DNA of 64,000 bases, taken from assembly GCA_030437565.1 (NCBI GenBank), contig CP129291.1, positions 1,550,001 to 1,614,000 on the forward strand. Direction: 5' to 3'. The stretch comes from Terrilactibacillus sp. S3-3 (GTDB lineage: Bacteria > Bacillota > Bacilli > Bacillales > Sporolactobacillaceae). The notes beneath the pieces are model-generated. The model was given only the letters and a program-made list of their open reading frames with translations. It was not told where the DNA came from and did no database searches. The position numbers were made by a program, and so were the translations under genes. This document shows positions 40,819-50,258 of this stretch, piece by piece (position 1 is the stretch's first letter; each line of letters starts with the position of its first letter).

Positions 40819-41903
40819 GTGGCGACGATCAGTTTAGCGATGATTGTCAAAAATGAAGAAGGACATCTTGAAGAGTGCTTAAATTCCGTTAAAGAGATCG
40901 TCGATGAAATGATCATTGTCGACACGGGTTCGGGTGATCAAACGAAATCGATTGCCGAAAAATATACCGATCGGGTGTTTGATTTCGAATGGATGGATGA
41001 TTTTTCAACGGCCAGGAATGAAGCGTTCAGCAAGGCGACTAAAGATTTTATCCTTTGGCTGGATGCGGATGATCGATTATTAGAAGCCGATCAGAAAAAG
41101 CTTAAACAATTGAAGCGGCAATTGGATGAATCGGTGGATGCGGTATCGATGATTTATAATACGGGAACAGATGCTGAGGGAAAAGTGACTTTTAGCTTTA
41201 GAAGAAACCGTTTAGTCAAGCGGAGCAGGGGATTTCGCTGGACTGGACGCGTTCATGAATGTTTGGAAGTAGGCGGAAACATCATTGAAAGTGATATTAA
41301 CGTCATGCATGCTGGGAAAAAAAGTCGTTCAAATCCGGATCGTAATTTAAAAATTTATGAAAAGATGCTGGATGACGGGATCCCTTTTACGCCGCGTGAT
41401 TTCTATTACTATGCTAATGAATGCTATGATCACAAACATTACGAGACAGCAGTCGACTATTATGAGAAGTTTTTACAGACGGAAAAAGGATGGTCTGAGG
41501 ATTGCATTGCTGCCTGTGCAAAACTGTCCGATATTTATTTGACCCAGGGTGATAGCAAACAGTCGGTTAACTATTGCTTGAAATCCTTCAGCTACGATAC
41601 ACCGCGCGCTGAGCACTGCTGCCGTTTAGGGGCTATATATCTATCAAATAACGAGCTGAATAAGGCTATTTTCTGGTATGAACTTGCGGCAGGATTAGAT
41701 ATTGAAGCGGCTAAGAAAAAGGGAGGCTTTCTGAACCACAGTTACTATACATGGCTTCCTCATGTGCAATTATGCGTGTGCTACGATCGCTTAAAAAAAA
41801 ATATACACTCGCAAAACTGCATAACGATAAAGCAAAAAAGTATGATCCATCCAATCCATATGTGAAATACAATGATCAATATTTCAAGTCAATGGGCATC
41901 TGA
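40819..41903 (+). CDS. family 2 glycosyltransferase with TPR tail (frameshifted at the end)
   Basis: A cytoplasmic GT-A enzyme: ISLAMIVKNEEGHLEECLNSV, EMIIVDTGSGDQT, and the acidic ILWLDADDR, followed by TPR-like helical repeats (FYYYANECYDHKHYETAVDYYEK; SDIYLTQGDSKQSVNYCLKS). I chose GTG 40819 because aaaggagg lies 10 bases upstream. A shift in the A-run at 41799 gives YTLAKLHNDKAKKYDPSNPY and a stop at 41901. Length is about 361 aa. Directly downstream of the collagen-like gene, it probably glycosylates that protein's threonine-rich repeats (inference, as in other collagen-like spore proteins). Confidence 0.87.
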
Positions 41904-42072
41904 AGGCAAGGATTTACAGAATTCATCACCTTTTAGAAAGTTTTTCCATAAATAAATATCCATCATGAATGCGACTCGCTTAACCGGTAAAAATGTACAT
42001 CAAAAAAAGTTTAAATATGAGAAAATTGTGACCGATCGTAAAAAAGGGTAAAGTCAGTGTTTTATGATAGCC

Positions 42073-42101
42073 TTTACATTTTTGAATTTTTGTACTATAA
42101 T
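42073..42101 (+). promoter_or_regulatory. promoter of the free-standing RNA gene
   Basis: TTTACA (42073-42078), 17-base spacer, TATAAT (42096-42101): five of six and six of six consensus bases at ideal spacing. Transcription should begin near 42108. Confidence 0.8.
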
Positions 42102-42107
42102 GAAATT

Positions 42108-42334
42108 GTTGCAAAAGATTTATGATGTTCATCATAATGCCTTGCACTATCCGACTTTTATCAATCATGATGCACATGCACAGCCAGGGGGAAGCCGAAC
42201 TGCCCATATCGGTCGATATGACCCCTTGGCGCTTTGTTCCGGTGGAACAGGGAACTGTGCTGACATGATTGGCCCTTCGCCCTGCATCGTCAGGGCAAAG
42301 TTGCGCCTCCTGTTAAGAAGGAGGCGCTTTTTTT
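42108..42334 (+). ncRNA. candidate free-standing structured RNA, unknown family
   Basis: A ~225-base unit with its own promoter and a strong terminator (gcgcctcc / ggaggcgc, 42303-42327, then seven T). Inside are: a hairpin ttatgat/atcataa (42119-42136); a long-range stem aatcatg with cacag (about 42163-42183) pairing with ctgtg and catgatt (42255-42270); within it ccaggggg / ccccttgg capped by atatcg/cgatat, and gttcc/ggaac; and a hairpin gccctg/cagggc (42279-42297). The downstream gene is on the other strand, so this is not a leader. I recognise no Rfam class; length and rod-like pairing leave a 6S-like RNA possible. Confidence 0.6.
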
Positions 42335-42436
42335 ATTTTTAAAATTATTTTCAGTTTGCGGATCGGCGAGTTTTACTTTCAGTCGTTACTTAAGGGAGCG
42401 GGGAAAAATTTCTCAGGGACCTGTGAAAAAAAAACA

Positions 42437-43171
42437 CTACTTCGTTTCTTCCGGAAGAACAGCCTGGTTAAGCGCGCCTTCTGCACCGAGATAATAACGG
42501 CTCGTCGGTTTGAGGTTGTCATCCAGCTCGTAAACAAGCGGGGTGCCTGTCGGGATATTTAAACCAATGATGGTATCGGCTGAGACATGGTCAAGATGCA
42601 TGACAAGGGATCGAAGTGAATTGCCATGAGCGGTAATGATCACTTTTTTGCCTGATTTGAGATCAGGGACATGTTCATTCCAGTATTTCAGCACGCGATC
42701 GGCGGTATCAAGCAAATGTTCAGTTAACGGCGATTCTCCATCTTTAAGATCATGATATTTTGGATCGTTCAGTTGTTCCAAATACCGAGGATCGTCTTTT
42801 GTCAGCGCAGGCGGGCGCACATCAGCCGAGCGGCGCCAAATGTGAACCTGTTCTTCGCCGTATTTCTCCGCGGTTTTCGCCTTGTTGAGTCCCTGCAATG
42901 CCCCGTAATGGCGTTCATTTAAACGCCAGGAATGATGGACGGGTATCCACATCAGATCCATTTCACTCAGCACATGCCATAATGTGCGAATCGCTCTTTT
43001 TAACACTGACGTATAAGCGACATCAAACGTGTAGCCGTTTTTTTGAAGAATTTGTCCGGCTTGATCGGCCTCTCTTAATCCTTTTTCAGATAAATCAACA
43101 TCCGTCCATCCCGTAAACCGGTTTTCAAGATTCCATTCACTTTGACCATGACGAATCAAGACGAGTTTTAT
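42437..43171 (-). CDS. gpmA: 2,3-bisphosphoglycerate-dependent phosphoglycerate mutase
   Basis: This enzyme interconverts 3- and 2-phosphoglycerate in glycolysis. The phospho-histidine motif [10 protein letters not shown] opens the protein; [26 protein letters not shown] (catalytic acid region) and [10 protein letters not shown] (second histidine) follow. The frame is open through 240 aa, but at the expected start the codon is ATA (43169-43171), giving ata-aaa-ctc for KLVLIRHG; aaggag lies 10-13 bases upstream. Either a rare start codon or an ATG-to-ATA error. Total about 244 aa. It is monocistronic. Confidence 0.93.
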   Translation of the reverse strand: MKLVLIRHGQSEWNLENRFTGWTDVDLSEKGLREADQAGQILQKNGYTFDVAYTSVLKRAIRTLWHVLSEMDLMWIPVHHSWRLNERHYGALQGLNKAKTAEKYGEEQVHIWRRSADVRPPALTKDDPRYLEQLNDPKYHDLKDGESPLTEHLLDTADRVLKYWNEHVPDLKSGKKVIITAHGNSLRSLVMHLDHVSADTIIGLNIPTGTPLVYELDDNLKPTSRYYLGAEGALNQAVLPEETK

Positions 43172-43520
43172 ATGATACCATCACTCCTTCCAAAGATGGT
43201 CAAACAGACAAGCCTGTATTTTAGATTTTAAATAAAGCCGGGCACATTTATTATAGCACGGCTGCCTCTCAGCAGCGGTATGATGCTTCAGGTTGATATT
43301 TTGTGAATTTAGTTATAGGAAACTAGACTGCAAAAAAAAAAAAAACGGTCGATTATTGTTGTTGGAAGGATCGCATTCATGGTATAATCAGGTGCTAAAA
43401 ACTTGCCATAGGGGAAATAAATGAGAATAACTGTTTTTTTTTTTTATAAAAACAAGTGCGGTGGCTGGCTGTTTTTCGTTGCGGAACGAGGGACGGTTTT
43501 TTTAGGCCTGTTCTTATAAA

Positions 43521-43670
43521 GTGAAACTTCAATCAGTGGAGGTTTTATTCCATCCCCCGCTGATTGTTAGTTGAACCAATCGGGCTTTTACGGGCAGTTA
43601 TCTCCCGCCTATGCTTCTTCGAATTTATTGAAGCCTTGAGGTGGGCGTCTTACTTCCCGTTAATGCGGGA
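43521..43670 (+). other. structured non-coding element just before thrE
   Basis: About 150 bases rich in inverted repeats: caatcag/ctgattg (43530-43566), cccgcct/aggtggg (43604-43645, with an inner cttc/gaag) and tcccg/cggga (43655-43670). It ends 43 bases before the exporter start codon. There is no terminator-like T-run. It could be a cis-acting leader RNA of the thrE pair, or a small mobile repeat (MITE or IS-end-like); I seem to recall similar sequence in other Bacillales but cannot verify this here. Confidence 0.5.
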
Positions 43671-43712
43671 TAAATGGTTAGATAAGGCATGGAAATAGAT
43701 GGGGAGAATGAA

Positions 43713-44475
43713 ATGGAGAATCATGAAAAAACGGCCCATGAAGTGGCTAAAATTTGCACCCTTGCCGGGAAGATCATGCTGCAAAGCGGAGCGGAAACCT
43801 ATCGAGTGGAAGATACAATGAACCGGATTGCCCATGCCTTTCAGATTTCGGAAGTGCAAAGTTTTGTGACGCCGACCGGCATTATTTTCTCAATTGAAGA
43901 GATGGATTTAGATATGACGAAGCTCGTCCGCGTCTCGGAACGCGGCACCGATTTGAAAAAGGTTGTTCTTGTCAATAGTATTTCCCGCAATATTGCCGAG
44001 GGAAAACTGACACTTAAAGAAGCCTTTACCAAGTTAAATGAAATTGAACACTCACAAGATGTGTATCCGATCTGGCTGCAGATTGCCTCGGCCGCGATTG
44101 CCAGCGGCTGTTTTCTGATTATGTTTCTCGGAAAATGGCACGACTTTATTCCGGCCTGTCTGGCGGGCGGTATCGGTTTTTGCCGGGATCATTTATTTTC
44201 ACCGGCTGTCGCAAATTAAATTTTTTGCGGAGTTTACAGCGTCATTTTTAATTGGCCTGATTTCAATAGCCTGTGTGAAGATCGGCGTGGGGATTGAACT
44301 GAATAAGATTATCATCGGCTCGGTGATGCCGCTCGTTCCCGGCGTACTGATTACAAACGCTGTCCGTGATTTAATGTCGGGCGATTTAGTTTCGGGATTA
44401 TCAAAAGGCGCGGAGGCAGGGCTGACCGCTTTTGCGATCGGCATCGGTATCGCTCTTGCTCTGGCGCTTTTCTAA
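43713..44475 (+). CDS. threonine/serine exporter, ThrE N-domain subunit (frameshifted)
   Basis: One half of a split ThrE-type exporter (PF06738). The start is ATG 43713, eight bases after ggggag, giving ENHEKTAHEVAKICTLAGKI; an upstream ATG 43689 is in frame. The cytoplasmic domain has LQSGAETYRVEDTMNRIA and VRVSERGTDL; the membrane part begins around residue 115 and, after a shift near 44180, continues as FFAEFTASFLIGLISIA and MPLVPGVLITNAVRDLMSGD. Joined length is about 254 aa. It is followed 17 bases later by the second subunit; both are needed for amino-acid efflux. Confidence 0.9.
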
Positions 44476-44492
44476 AATGAAGGTGACAAATA

Positions 44493-44951
44493 ATGATGAG
44501 TCTGTTAATTGTGCAAGTCGTGCTAAGTTTTATTGCAACCGCCGCGTTCGGCATCCTGTTCAATATTCCGGGCAGGCCGCTTGTTCAAGGCGGCGTCGTC
44601 GGCATGATCGGCTGGATGGTTTATTTTGTCTTATATACTTATTTTGTCGGCGCTTTTGCGGCGACATTTGTTGCTGCTTTTGCGATCGCGATCATCAGCC
44701 AGTTTTTTGCAAAATTTTATAAAACACCCGTTATTGTATACAGTGTGTCCGGGATTATTCCGCTCGTTCCCGGCGGTCTGTCCTATGACGTGATGCACCA
44801 TTTTGTTGAAAATAGCTACAACATGGCCATCGAACTGGCATCCAAGGCTTTTATTTTGTCAGGAGCGATTGCGATGGGGCTGATCTTCGCCGAGGTCTTT
44901 CACCAAGTCATAAAAAAAAGTTCCTCGGCTGTTAAGGTCTTGAAGAAATAG
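44493..44951 (+). CDS. threonine/serine exporter, ThrE C-domain subunit
   Basis: The small subunit (PF12821 type) of the split ThrE exporter. The frame is intact over 152 aa with four or five hydrophobic segments and the conserved VSGIIPLVPGGLSYDVMHH. ATG 44493 follows gaaggtgac; ATG 44496 is directly next. It pairs with the gene before it. Confidence 0.92.
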   Translation: MMSLLIVQVVLSFIATAAFGILFNIPGRPLVQGGVVGMIGWMVYFVLYTYFVGAFAATFVAAFAIAIISQFFAKFYKTPVIVYSVSGIIPLVPGGLSYDVMHHFVENSYNMAIELASKAFILSGAIAMGLIFAEVFHQVIKKSSSAVKVLKK

Positions 44952-45079
44952 TCAACCAACCTTAAACCGGATCGTTTAATCTCCTGCAGGGTCTCCCTGA
45001 GATTTTGCAGGGGGCAAATTGTTCTGTCTTTTGTTATAATTTTTTGTTACTATAGAGAGAAAGGAAGGTGCGGAAAAGC

Positions 45080-45778
45080 ATGAAAATCGTTTGCTTTGGG
45101 GATAGCGTCACGCGCGGGATAACCTATATGAGCGGCAGACTCCGGATTGTAAAAAATAATTATCCTGCGCTTTTGCAGCGTTTTTTTGGGCGATCATGAC
45201 AAAGTGATCAACAAAGGCGTGTTCAATGATAACTCTGATCTTTTAATCAAAAGGCTGGAAAAGGATGTTCTTTCTTTGCATCCGGATTTGGTGCTGATTC
45301 ACATTGGCGGCAACGATTGCAATTTTGACTGGTCTGAAGTTGAAAAAGCTCCGGATTCTCCGCATGAGCCGATCGTTCCTTTGAATCGTTATTTGTCAAA
45401 TATTAAAGAGCTTGTAGAACGGATTCGGCTGGCTGATGCGACGCCGGTTATTTTTGACTTGCTTCCTATCGATCCGAGGAGATATTATAAGACGTTAATG
45501 CAGCACTATGATCATTCGATTGGGCACTGGATTGCCTGCTGCGGAGGAATTGAACATTGGCACGGCATGTATAATCGAGCCTTAAACCAGCTTGTGCAAA
45601 AAGTTAATGCCATGTGTTTCGATGTCCGGACAGCATTTAAGAACAAAGGCGATTTTGCCGACTTGATCAATGATGACCTGTGCTGCACCCGTCGGAAAAG
45701 GGTTATCAAGCTTTAGCTGAAATTGTGAATGATTATATCGTGCATGTAAAACAAAGCGTAAAAGAGGCTCATGCTTGA
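45080..45778 (+). CDS. SGNH/GDSL hydrolase (frameshifted)
   Basis: An esterase/lipase-like SGNH hydrolase. ATG 45080 gives KIVCFGDSVTRG (block I serine); the frame shifts in the T-run at 45180-45187, continuing with IKRLEKDVLSLHPDLVLIHIGGNDC (block III), and shifts again near 45690 to give the block V histidine in LHPSEKGYQALAE. Joined length is about 232 aa. There is no signal peptide, so it should act in the cytoplasm. Substrate unknown. aaggaaggtg lies upstream. Confidence 0.86.
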
Positions 45779-45916
45779 CTTCGATGTTCCATCCTCTCGC
45801 AAATTGCAGCGGCTGCCGCTTTGACGGAAGGACAGGAAAGCGAAAAAAGCGGCTGAAAGTTTCGGCAATCTCAGGCCGTGTCAACTTGCGCATTCGTTTC
45901 TTTTTACAGTAGCTTT

Positions 45917-45945
45917 TGGCTCATCCGCATTGGATGAGTCTTTTT
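45917..45945 (+). terminator. terminator downstream of the SGNH hydrolase
   Basis: A stem ctcatcc / ggatgag with short loop, followed by five T, 140 bases after the stop codon. The remaining stretch to 46242 contains no gene I can support. Confidence 0.75.
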
Positions 45946-46242
45946 GCCGCTTCAAGAATGAATTCGGATGAATGGACTCTAATAGATTTGCCGGGCTCCC
46001 CGCCGCGATTTGCCTGACGCTAGTTTTGAATAGCAAATCCAGAGTTTGGTCTAAGGCAGCGAAGGTTACCTTATCGGATAAGCATGAGCCGTGCGATTCC
46101 AAAGCAATTGTGGCGGAGGTCTTGATTTTTCAAGCCTATTCGCTGTACCGATTTTTTAGAAAAAAAAAAATAATATCGTATGCCAGCGATATCTCGTCAT
46201 TTCCTTGTTTTCATTCCTTTGCCCCGGAGAGGCCGGGAACGG

Positions 46243-46648
46243 TTAAATGGCAGTGACCAATTCTTTTCTTTCAGCAGTGATATCAAGATCAACATCGATG
46301 AACGTCATCAATTGTCGGGCAAATTGATCAAAGTCGCTGCAGTCGGCGAATACTTTAAAGAGATGGCGTTCAAAAGGTGTCTTTATAATCAGGTTTTTGC
46401 CGTCATGCAAAAAAACCATTTGTTTCTTTAACGGAGTCGATAAAAGAATAATCAAGTAATTCAAAGAAAGGTTTGCCCAAAGAAGAGTAAAAGATGATCC
46501 GGTACGAGGTCAAAGCGAGAAGGCCGTAATAGGGTGTGTTATGAGAAGAGAATTTTTTATCGTAAGTACAGGGGATGCCGGACAGCACGGTTTCACCATT
46601 TGTAAGAATACGATTGATCGCCCTCATCGGTTCTTCTAAATCCTGCAT
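46243..46648 (-). CDS. PH-domain (bPH-type) small protein (frameshifted)
   Basis: About 135 aa. ATG 46648 lies after ggaggaaaaa. The protein begins QDLEEPMRAINRILTNGETV and has GLLALTSYRIIFYSSLGKPF, the signature of bacterial PH-like domains; after a shift in the A-run at 46408-46415 it continues HDGKNLIIKTPFERHLFKVFA and ends ELVTAI at 46243. Such proteins are soluble and of unknown function. It lies between the SGNH gene and topB without clear linkage. Confidence 0.7.
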
Positions 46649-46764
46649 GAATTTTTCCTCCCTATTTTCTATCACTCTCTTCTATTATAAATGAAAACGG
46701 ACCGATTGGGCGGCTTTATTTGTCGATTATAGGAGAAAATGATGCCTTTTGACAGAAAAAGCAA

Positions 46765-46792
46765 ATAACGGACGGTTTTTAAACCGTCCGTT
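46765..46792 (-). terminator. terminator downstream of topB
   Basis: A palindrome aacggacggttt / aaaccgtccgtt. On the minus strand it lies about 35 bases after the topB stop and is followed by ttatttgcttttt. Confidence 0.65.
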
Positions 46793-46825
46793 AACTACCC
46801 AAAAATAGAAGAAAAAACAGATCAA

Positions 46826-48920
46826 TTATTTGTCTTTCAGTGCGGATTTTAAGGCATCGGCAAGGCTGCTGCCGAGGCTTTCGTTTTGATGACTGTATTT
46901 TTTCAAAAGTTGGCGTTCCTCGCGTTTTGTCACTTTCTTTTTGCCTTGATCGGCTTTTTCGATGATATTGCACGGCCGGCACTGGAAGTAAACGCCCGCT
47001 TTGCCGCGGTGGATCTCCATCCGTTTATGGCACTGAGGGCAGCGGCGATTTGATAGTTTCGGATCTTTTCGTTTGCGAAAACCGCAGGCACGGTTGATGC
47101 AGACCAGAATCCGGCCGTCTTTGCCTTTGACTTCTTTCATTAACGAGCCGCATTCGGGGCACTTTGTTCCGGTCAGATTTTATAAGATTTATCGCTGTTC
47201 TTAACCTCAAGGACCAGCTGTTTTGTCTGTTTGCGGATGTTTTGCAGGAAGGCCTTGGGATTTCCATTCTTATAGGCAATATCCTCCAACTGTTTTTCCC
47301 ATTTAGCCGTCAGTTCAGGCGACTTCAAGTCGCTATTCACGAGATCAATCAATTGTTTTCCTTTAGGTGTCGGGTAAAGACGTCCATTCTTCCGCTCGAG
47401 CACTTCCGTCTGCAGCAGGCGCTCGATAATGTCCGCCCCGCCCGGGTGGCCGGGGTGCCGAGACCGAATTTCTCCATTTTTTGTCAGCAGATCCGCTTCA
47501 GAATAGCGGGCAGGCGGTTCAGTCATTTTTTGATCAAAAGCCACTTGTTTAACCGGAAGCGACTGTCCTTGATCAAAATGGATGAGCTGCTTGCCTGAGT
47601 CGGAGTTTTCCGGATGGGTGATCGTTTTGAAACCCTGGTCAACTTCAACCGTGTCGCGGATGATAAAGGTTTCACCACCTATATCCAATGTGACTTTGAT
47701 CGTTTCGAATCGGTATTCCGGATAGAAGAGGGCAAGAAAACGGCGAACAATCATATCGTAAAATTTCGTTCATCCTGCGTCAGGTCGCTGATGAACACAG
47801 GTTCTTCTGTCGGAATCAATGCGTGGTGATCGGTGACCTTGGCGTCATTGAACACATTGCCCGCGAGCACCCGCCCTTTTTGTTTATGAAGAATGAGGCG
47901 GGTCACCTCGCCGTAGGCTGATGAGATGGCTTTCAGGCGATCCGGCATGGTGGCGGCAATATCTTTGGTCAAATAACGGGAATCTGTTCTTGGATAAGTG
48001 ACGATTTTGTAATGCTCATACAGCGTTTGCAGAACATTTAACGTCTTCTTTGCTGAAAAACCAAAACGGCGGTTGGCATCGCGCTGAAGTTCCGTTAAGT
48101 CGTAAGGCAACGGCTGGTGTTCCTTTTTTTGCGCTTTCTTCACTGCGCGGACGACAGCCGTTTGATGTTCCTTTTCTTGATGATCGCCTCTGCTTTTTCT
48201 CGATCGTACAGCCGGGTTTGATCGCCATTTTGCCACGAAGCCGTGCATCCGCCGATTTTTGCTTGGATCGTCCAATAAGGTTCGGGACGAAAGGCCTTGA
48301 TCGTTTGTTCGCGCTTCAAGATCATTGCCAGCGTCGGTGTCTGAACACGGCCCGCCGAAAGGGAATCGTTATATTTTGTCGTCAGCGCCCGTGATAGATT
48401 GAGCCCGACAAGCCAGTCCGCTTCCGAACGGCAGACGGCGGATTGGTACAGCCTGTCGAATGCTTTGGCCGGTTTCAGCTGTTTGAAACCATCGCGAATC
48501 GCTTTATCGGTTTGCGAGGAGATCCACAGCCGTTTAACCGGTTTATGCCAGTTGATCTTTTCAATAATCCAGCGGGCAACCAGTTCGCCTTCACGCCCGG
48601 CATCGGTGGCGATGACGAGATCTTGAAGGTCTTTTCGTTTAGCAATCTCGCGAATGGCCCGGAACTGGGACTTGTGTTGTCTGTTTGATCGGCTTCAATT
48701 CCATTTTATCCGGAATGATCGGCAAGTCTTCCAGGCGCCACGTTTTATAGCGGTTGTCATAGTCTTCCGGCATTTTTAATTCAATGAGATGGCCTAAAGC
48801 CCAGGTGACAACGTATTTGTCGCCTTCAATAAAATGCCTGGTTTTATGTTCGCAGTGGAGCACGCGGGCGATTTCACGCGCTACACTTGGTTTTTCTGCA
48901 AGTATCAGTGATTTTGCCAT
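46826..48920 (-). CDS. topB: DNA topoisomerase III TopB (frameshifted)
   Basis: A type IA topoisomerase. The TOPRIM domain starts SLILAEKPSVAREIARVL and contains IATDAGREGELVARWI; the active-site tyrosine is in IVTYPRTDSRYLTKD; HALIPTEEP and TPKGKQLID follow. Two C-terminal zinc ribbons are visible (CPECGSLM...CINRACGF; CPQCHKRM...CRPC). Shifts lie near 48650, 48185, 47757 and 47175. Joined length is about 698 aa, slightly shorter than B. subtilis TopB. ATG 48920 has only a weak Shine-Dalgarno (aaagggg). It relaxes supercoils and decatenates DNA; monocistronic here. Confidence 0.94.
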
Positions 48921-49229
48921 CTTTATTCCCCTTTTTTTTATAAGTGAATGGTCTAGTTTCCAAAAAACGGAGCGCCATTCCGTTTATTTGTTAAACAGCT
49001 TTTTGGAGCAGCAGCGAGTCGTGCATTTTGTCATTCAATAGCCGTTTTCTTCATGCTTTGAAACGGCATGGAAAAACGCACTACCGCTATTATAGCGAAA
49101 AGACGAGAACCATGGAAACTGAGAGGCAGATGCCGCTGCTCGCGCGGCCTGATAAGGGACTTAAGACTGTTGAAAAGCGGCGATCGTCCGGGTTTGCACC
49201 ATACTTAACCGGCCGCGAATCTATTTGAT
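48921..49229. other. gap between topB and the LysR gene
   Basis: About 310 bases separating the topB start from the end of the LysR gene (both on the minus strand). No supportable gene or clear terminator; it should hold the topB promoter, but no near-consensus pair stands out. Confidence 0.4.
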
Positions 49230-50137
49230 TTAAAGAACAGCCTGCTTTTTTAATGTCTGCCGGGTAAGTTTTAAAAAAAAAAAGCAGCCAGTGCCGGAGA
49301 GATCCATTTATTCTTATGCCAAACGAGGTGGGAATGAACGTACATGGGTCCGTCCTGCCACGGCAGTTCTTTAATTAAGCCGTTTTCAAGCTCCTTTTGT
49401 ATTGTCATTCTTGGCAGAACGGCAACACCCAATCCGGCGATCACGCACTGCTTCATCGCTTCAACACTGGAGAACTCGAAGACTTGCGAGGGATGGAGGC
49501 CGCTTGCGATAAATGTGTGATCAAACAGCTGGCGGTAGCGGCATCCTTTTTCAGTGAGCAAAAGCGACTCATGATATAGATCGGCGGGCGTGATCGATCG
49601 CTTATCAAATAATCCGTAATCCGGTGCGGCAACAACTGTGATCGGCTCTTTGTTTAACCGCTCGATGATGAAAGCCTCCGGAAGGATTTACATCCATTAA
49701 TATTGCGGCATCTAATTGTCCTTTTTCAAGTTGATGGTAAATATCTTTGTCGGAAATGCCGGGCGAAAAACGAAATTGCACTTTTGGAAAGAGTCGTCTG
49801 AACCGGGAGAGAACAGGTGGCAGTCGGTAGGTACACAGGCTTTCACTGGCTCCGATGACTAGCGTTCCGGACGGTTCTTTGCCGGCGCGGACGGCCATCC
49901 TGGCTTCTTCGTCGTCAGAGAAAGAATTTTATCGGCATAAGTTTTTAATGTTTGGCCGGCATCCGTCAGTATAATGCGTTTGCCTAAACGATCAAACAAG
50001 TGGATGCCCAATTCCTCCTCAAGCGACTTGATATGCGCCGTGACACTCGACTGGGCAAAGTTCAGCGCTTCTGCCGTATGCGTGAAGTTTAATTTTTCGG
50101 CCGCCGTTTGGAATGTTAACAGTTGTTTAAACTCCAT
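49230..50137 (-). CDS. LysR-family regulator (frameshifted)
   Basis: ATG 50137 lies seven bases after aggagg. The N-terminal winged helix is clear (FQTAAEKLNFTHTAEALNFAQ, SSVTAHIKSLEEELGIHLFDR); the effector domain continues after a shift near 49915 (GTLVIGASESLCTYRLPPVL) and again near 49685 (EPITVVAAPDYGLFDK), with VEAMKQCVIAGLGVAVLPR near the end. An A-run at 49272-49283 probably hides the true C-terminus LTRQTLKKQAVL, stopping at 49230. Length is about 302 aa. It is divergent from an APC exporter gene 120 bases away, its probable target. Confidence 0.89.
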
Positions 50138-50258
50138 CAATTTTCCTCCTATCGGATTATCTGATTGTTTTAATCGAAATATTCAGCTTTACCGATTGAT
50201 AACTATCCTTTATCATACTTGAAAGATGATTGTTTGCCAATCCAAAGGGGGAGAATAA

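Noticed and set aside
42170..42268. A 32-codon frame inside the candidate RNA gene
   Set aside because: No Shine-Dalgarno sequence and the start is buried in a predicted stem; kept only as a possibility under the RNA finding.
45972..46256. A 94-codon frame between the SGNH hydrolase and the PH-domain gene
   Set aside because: No ribosome-binding site, no recognisable protein, and it overlaps the end of the opposite-strand PH gene.
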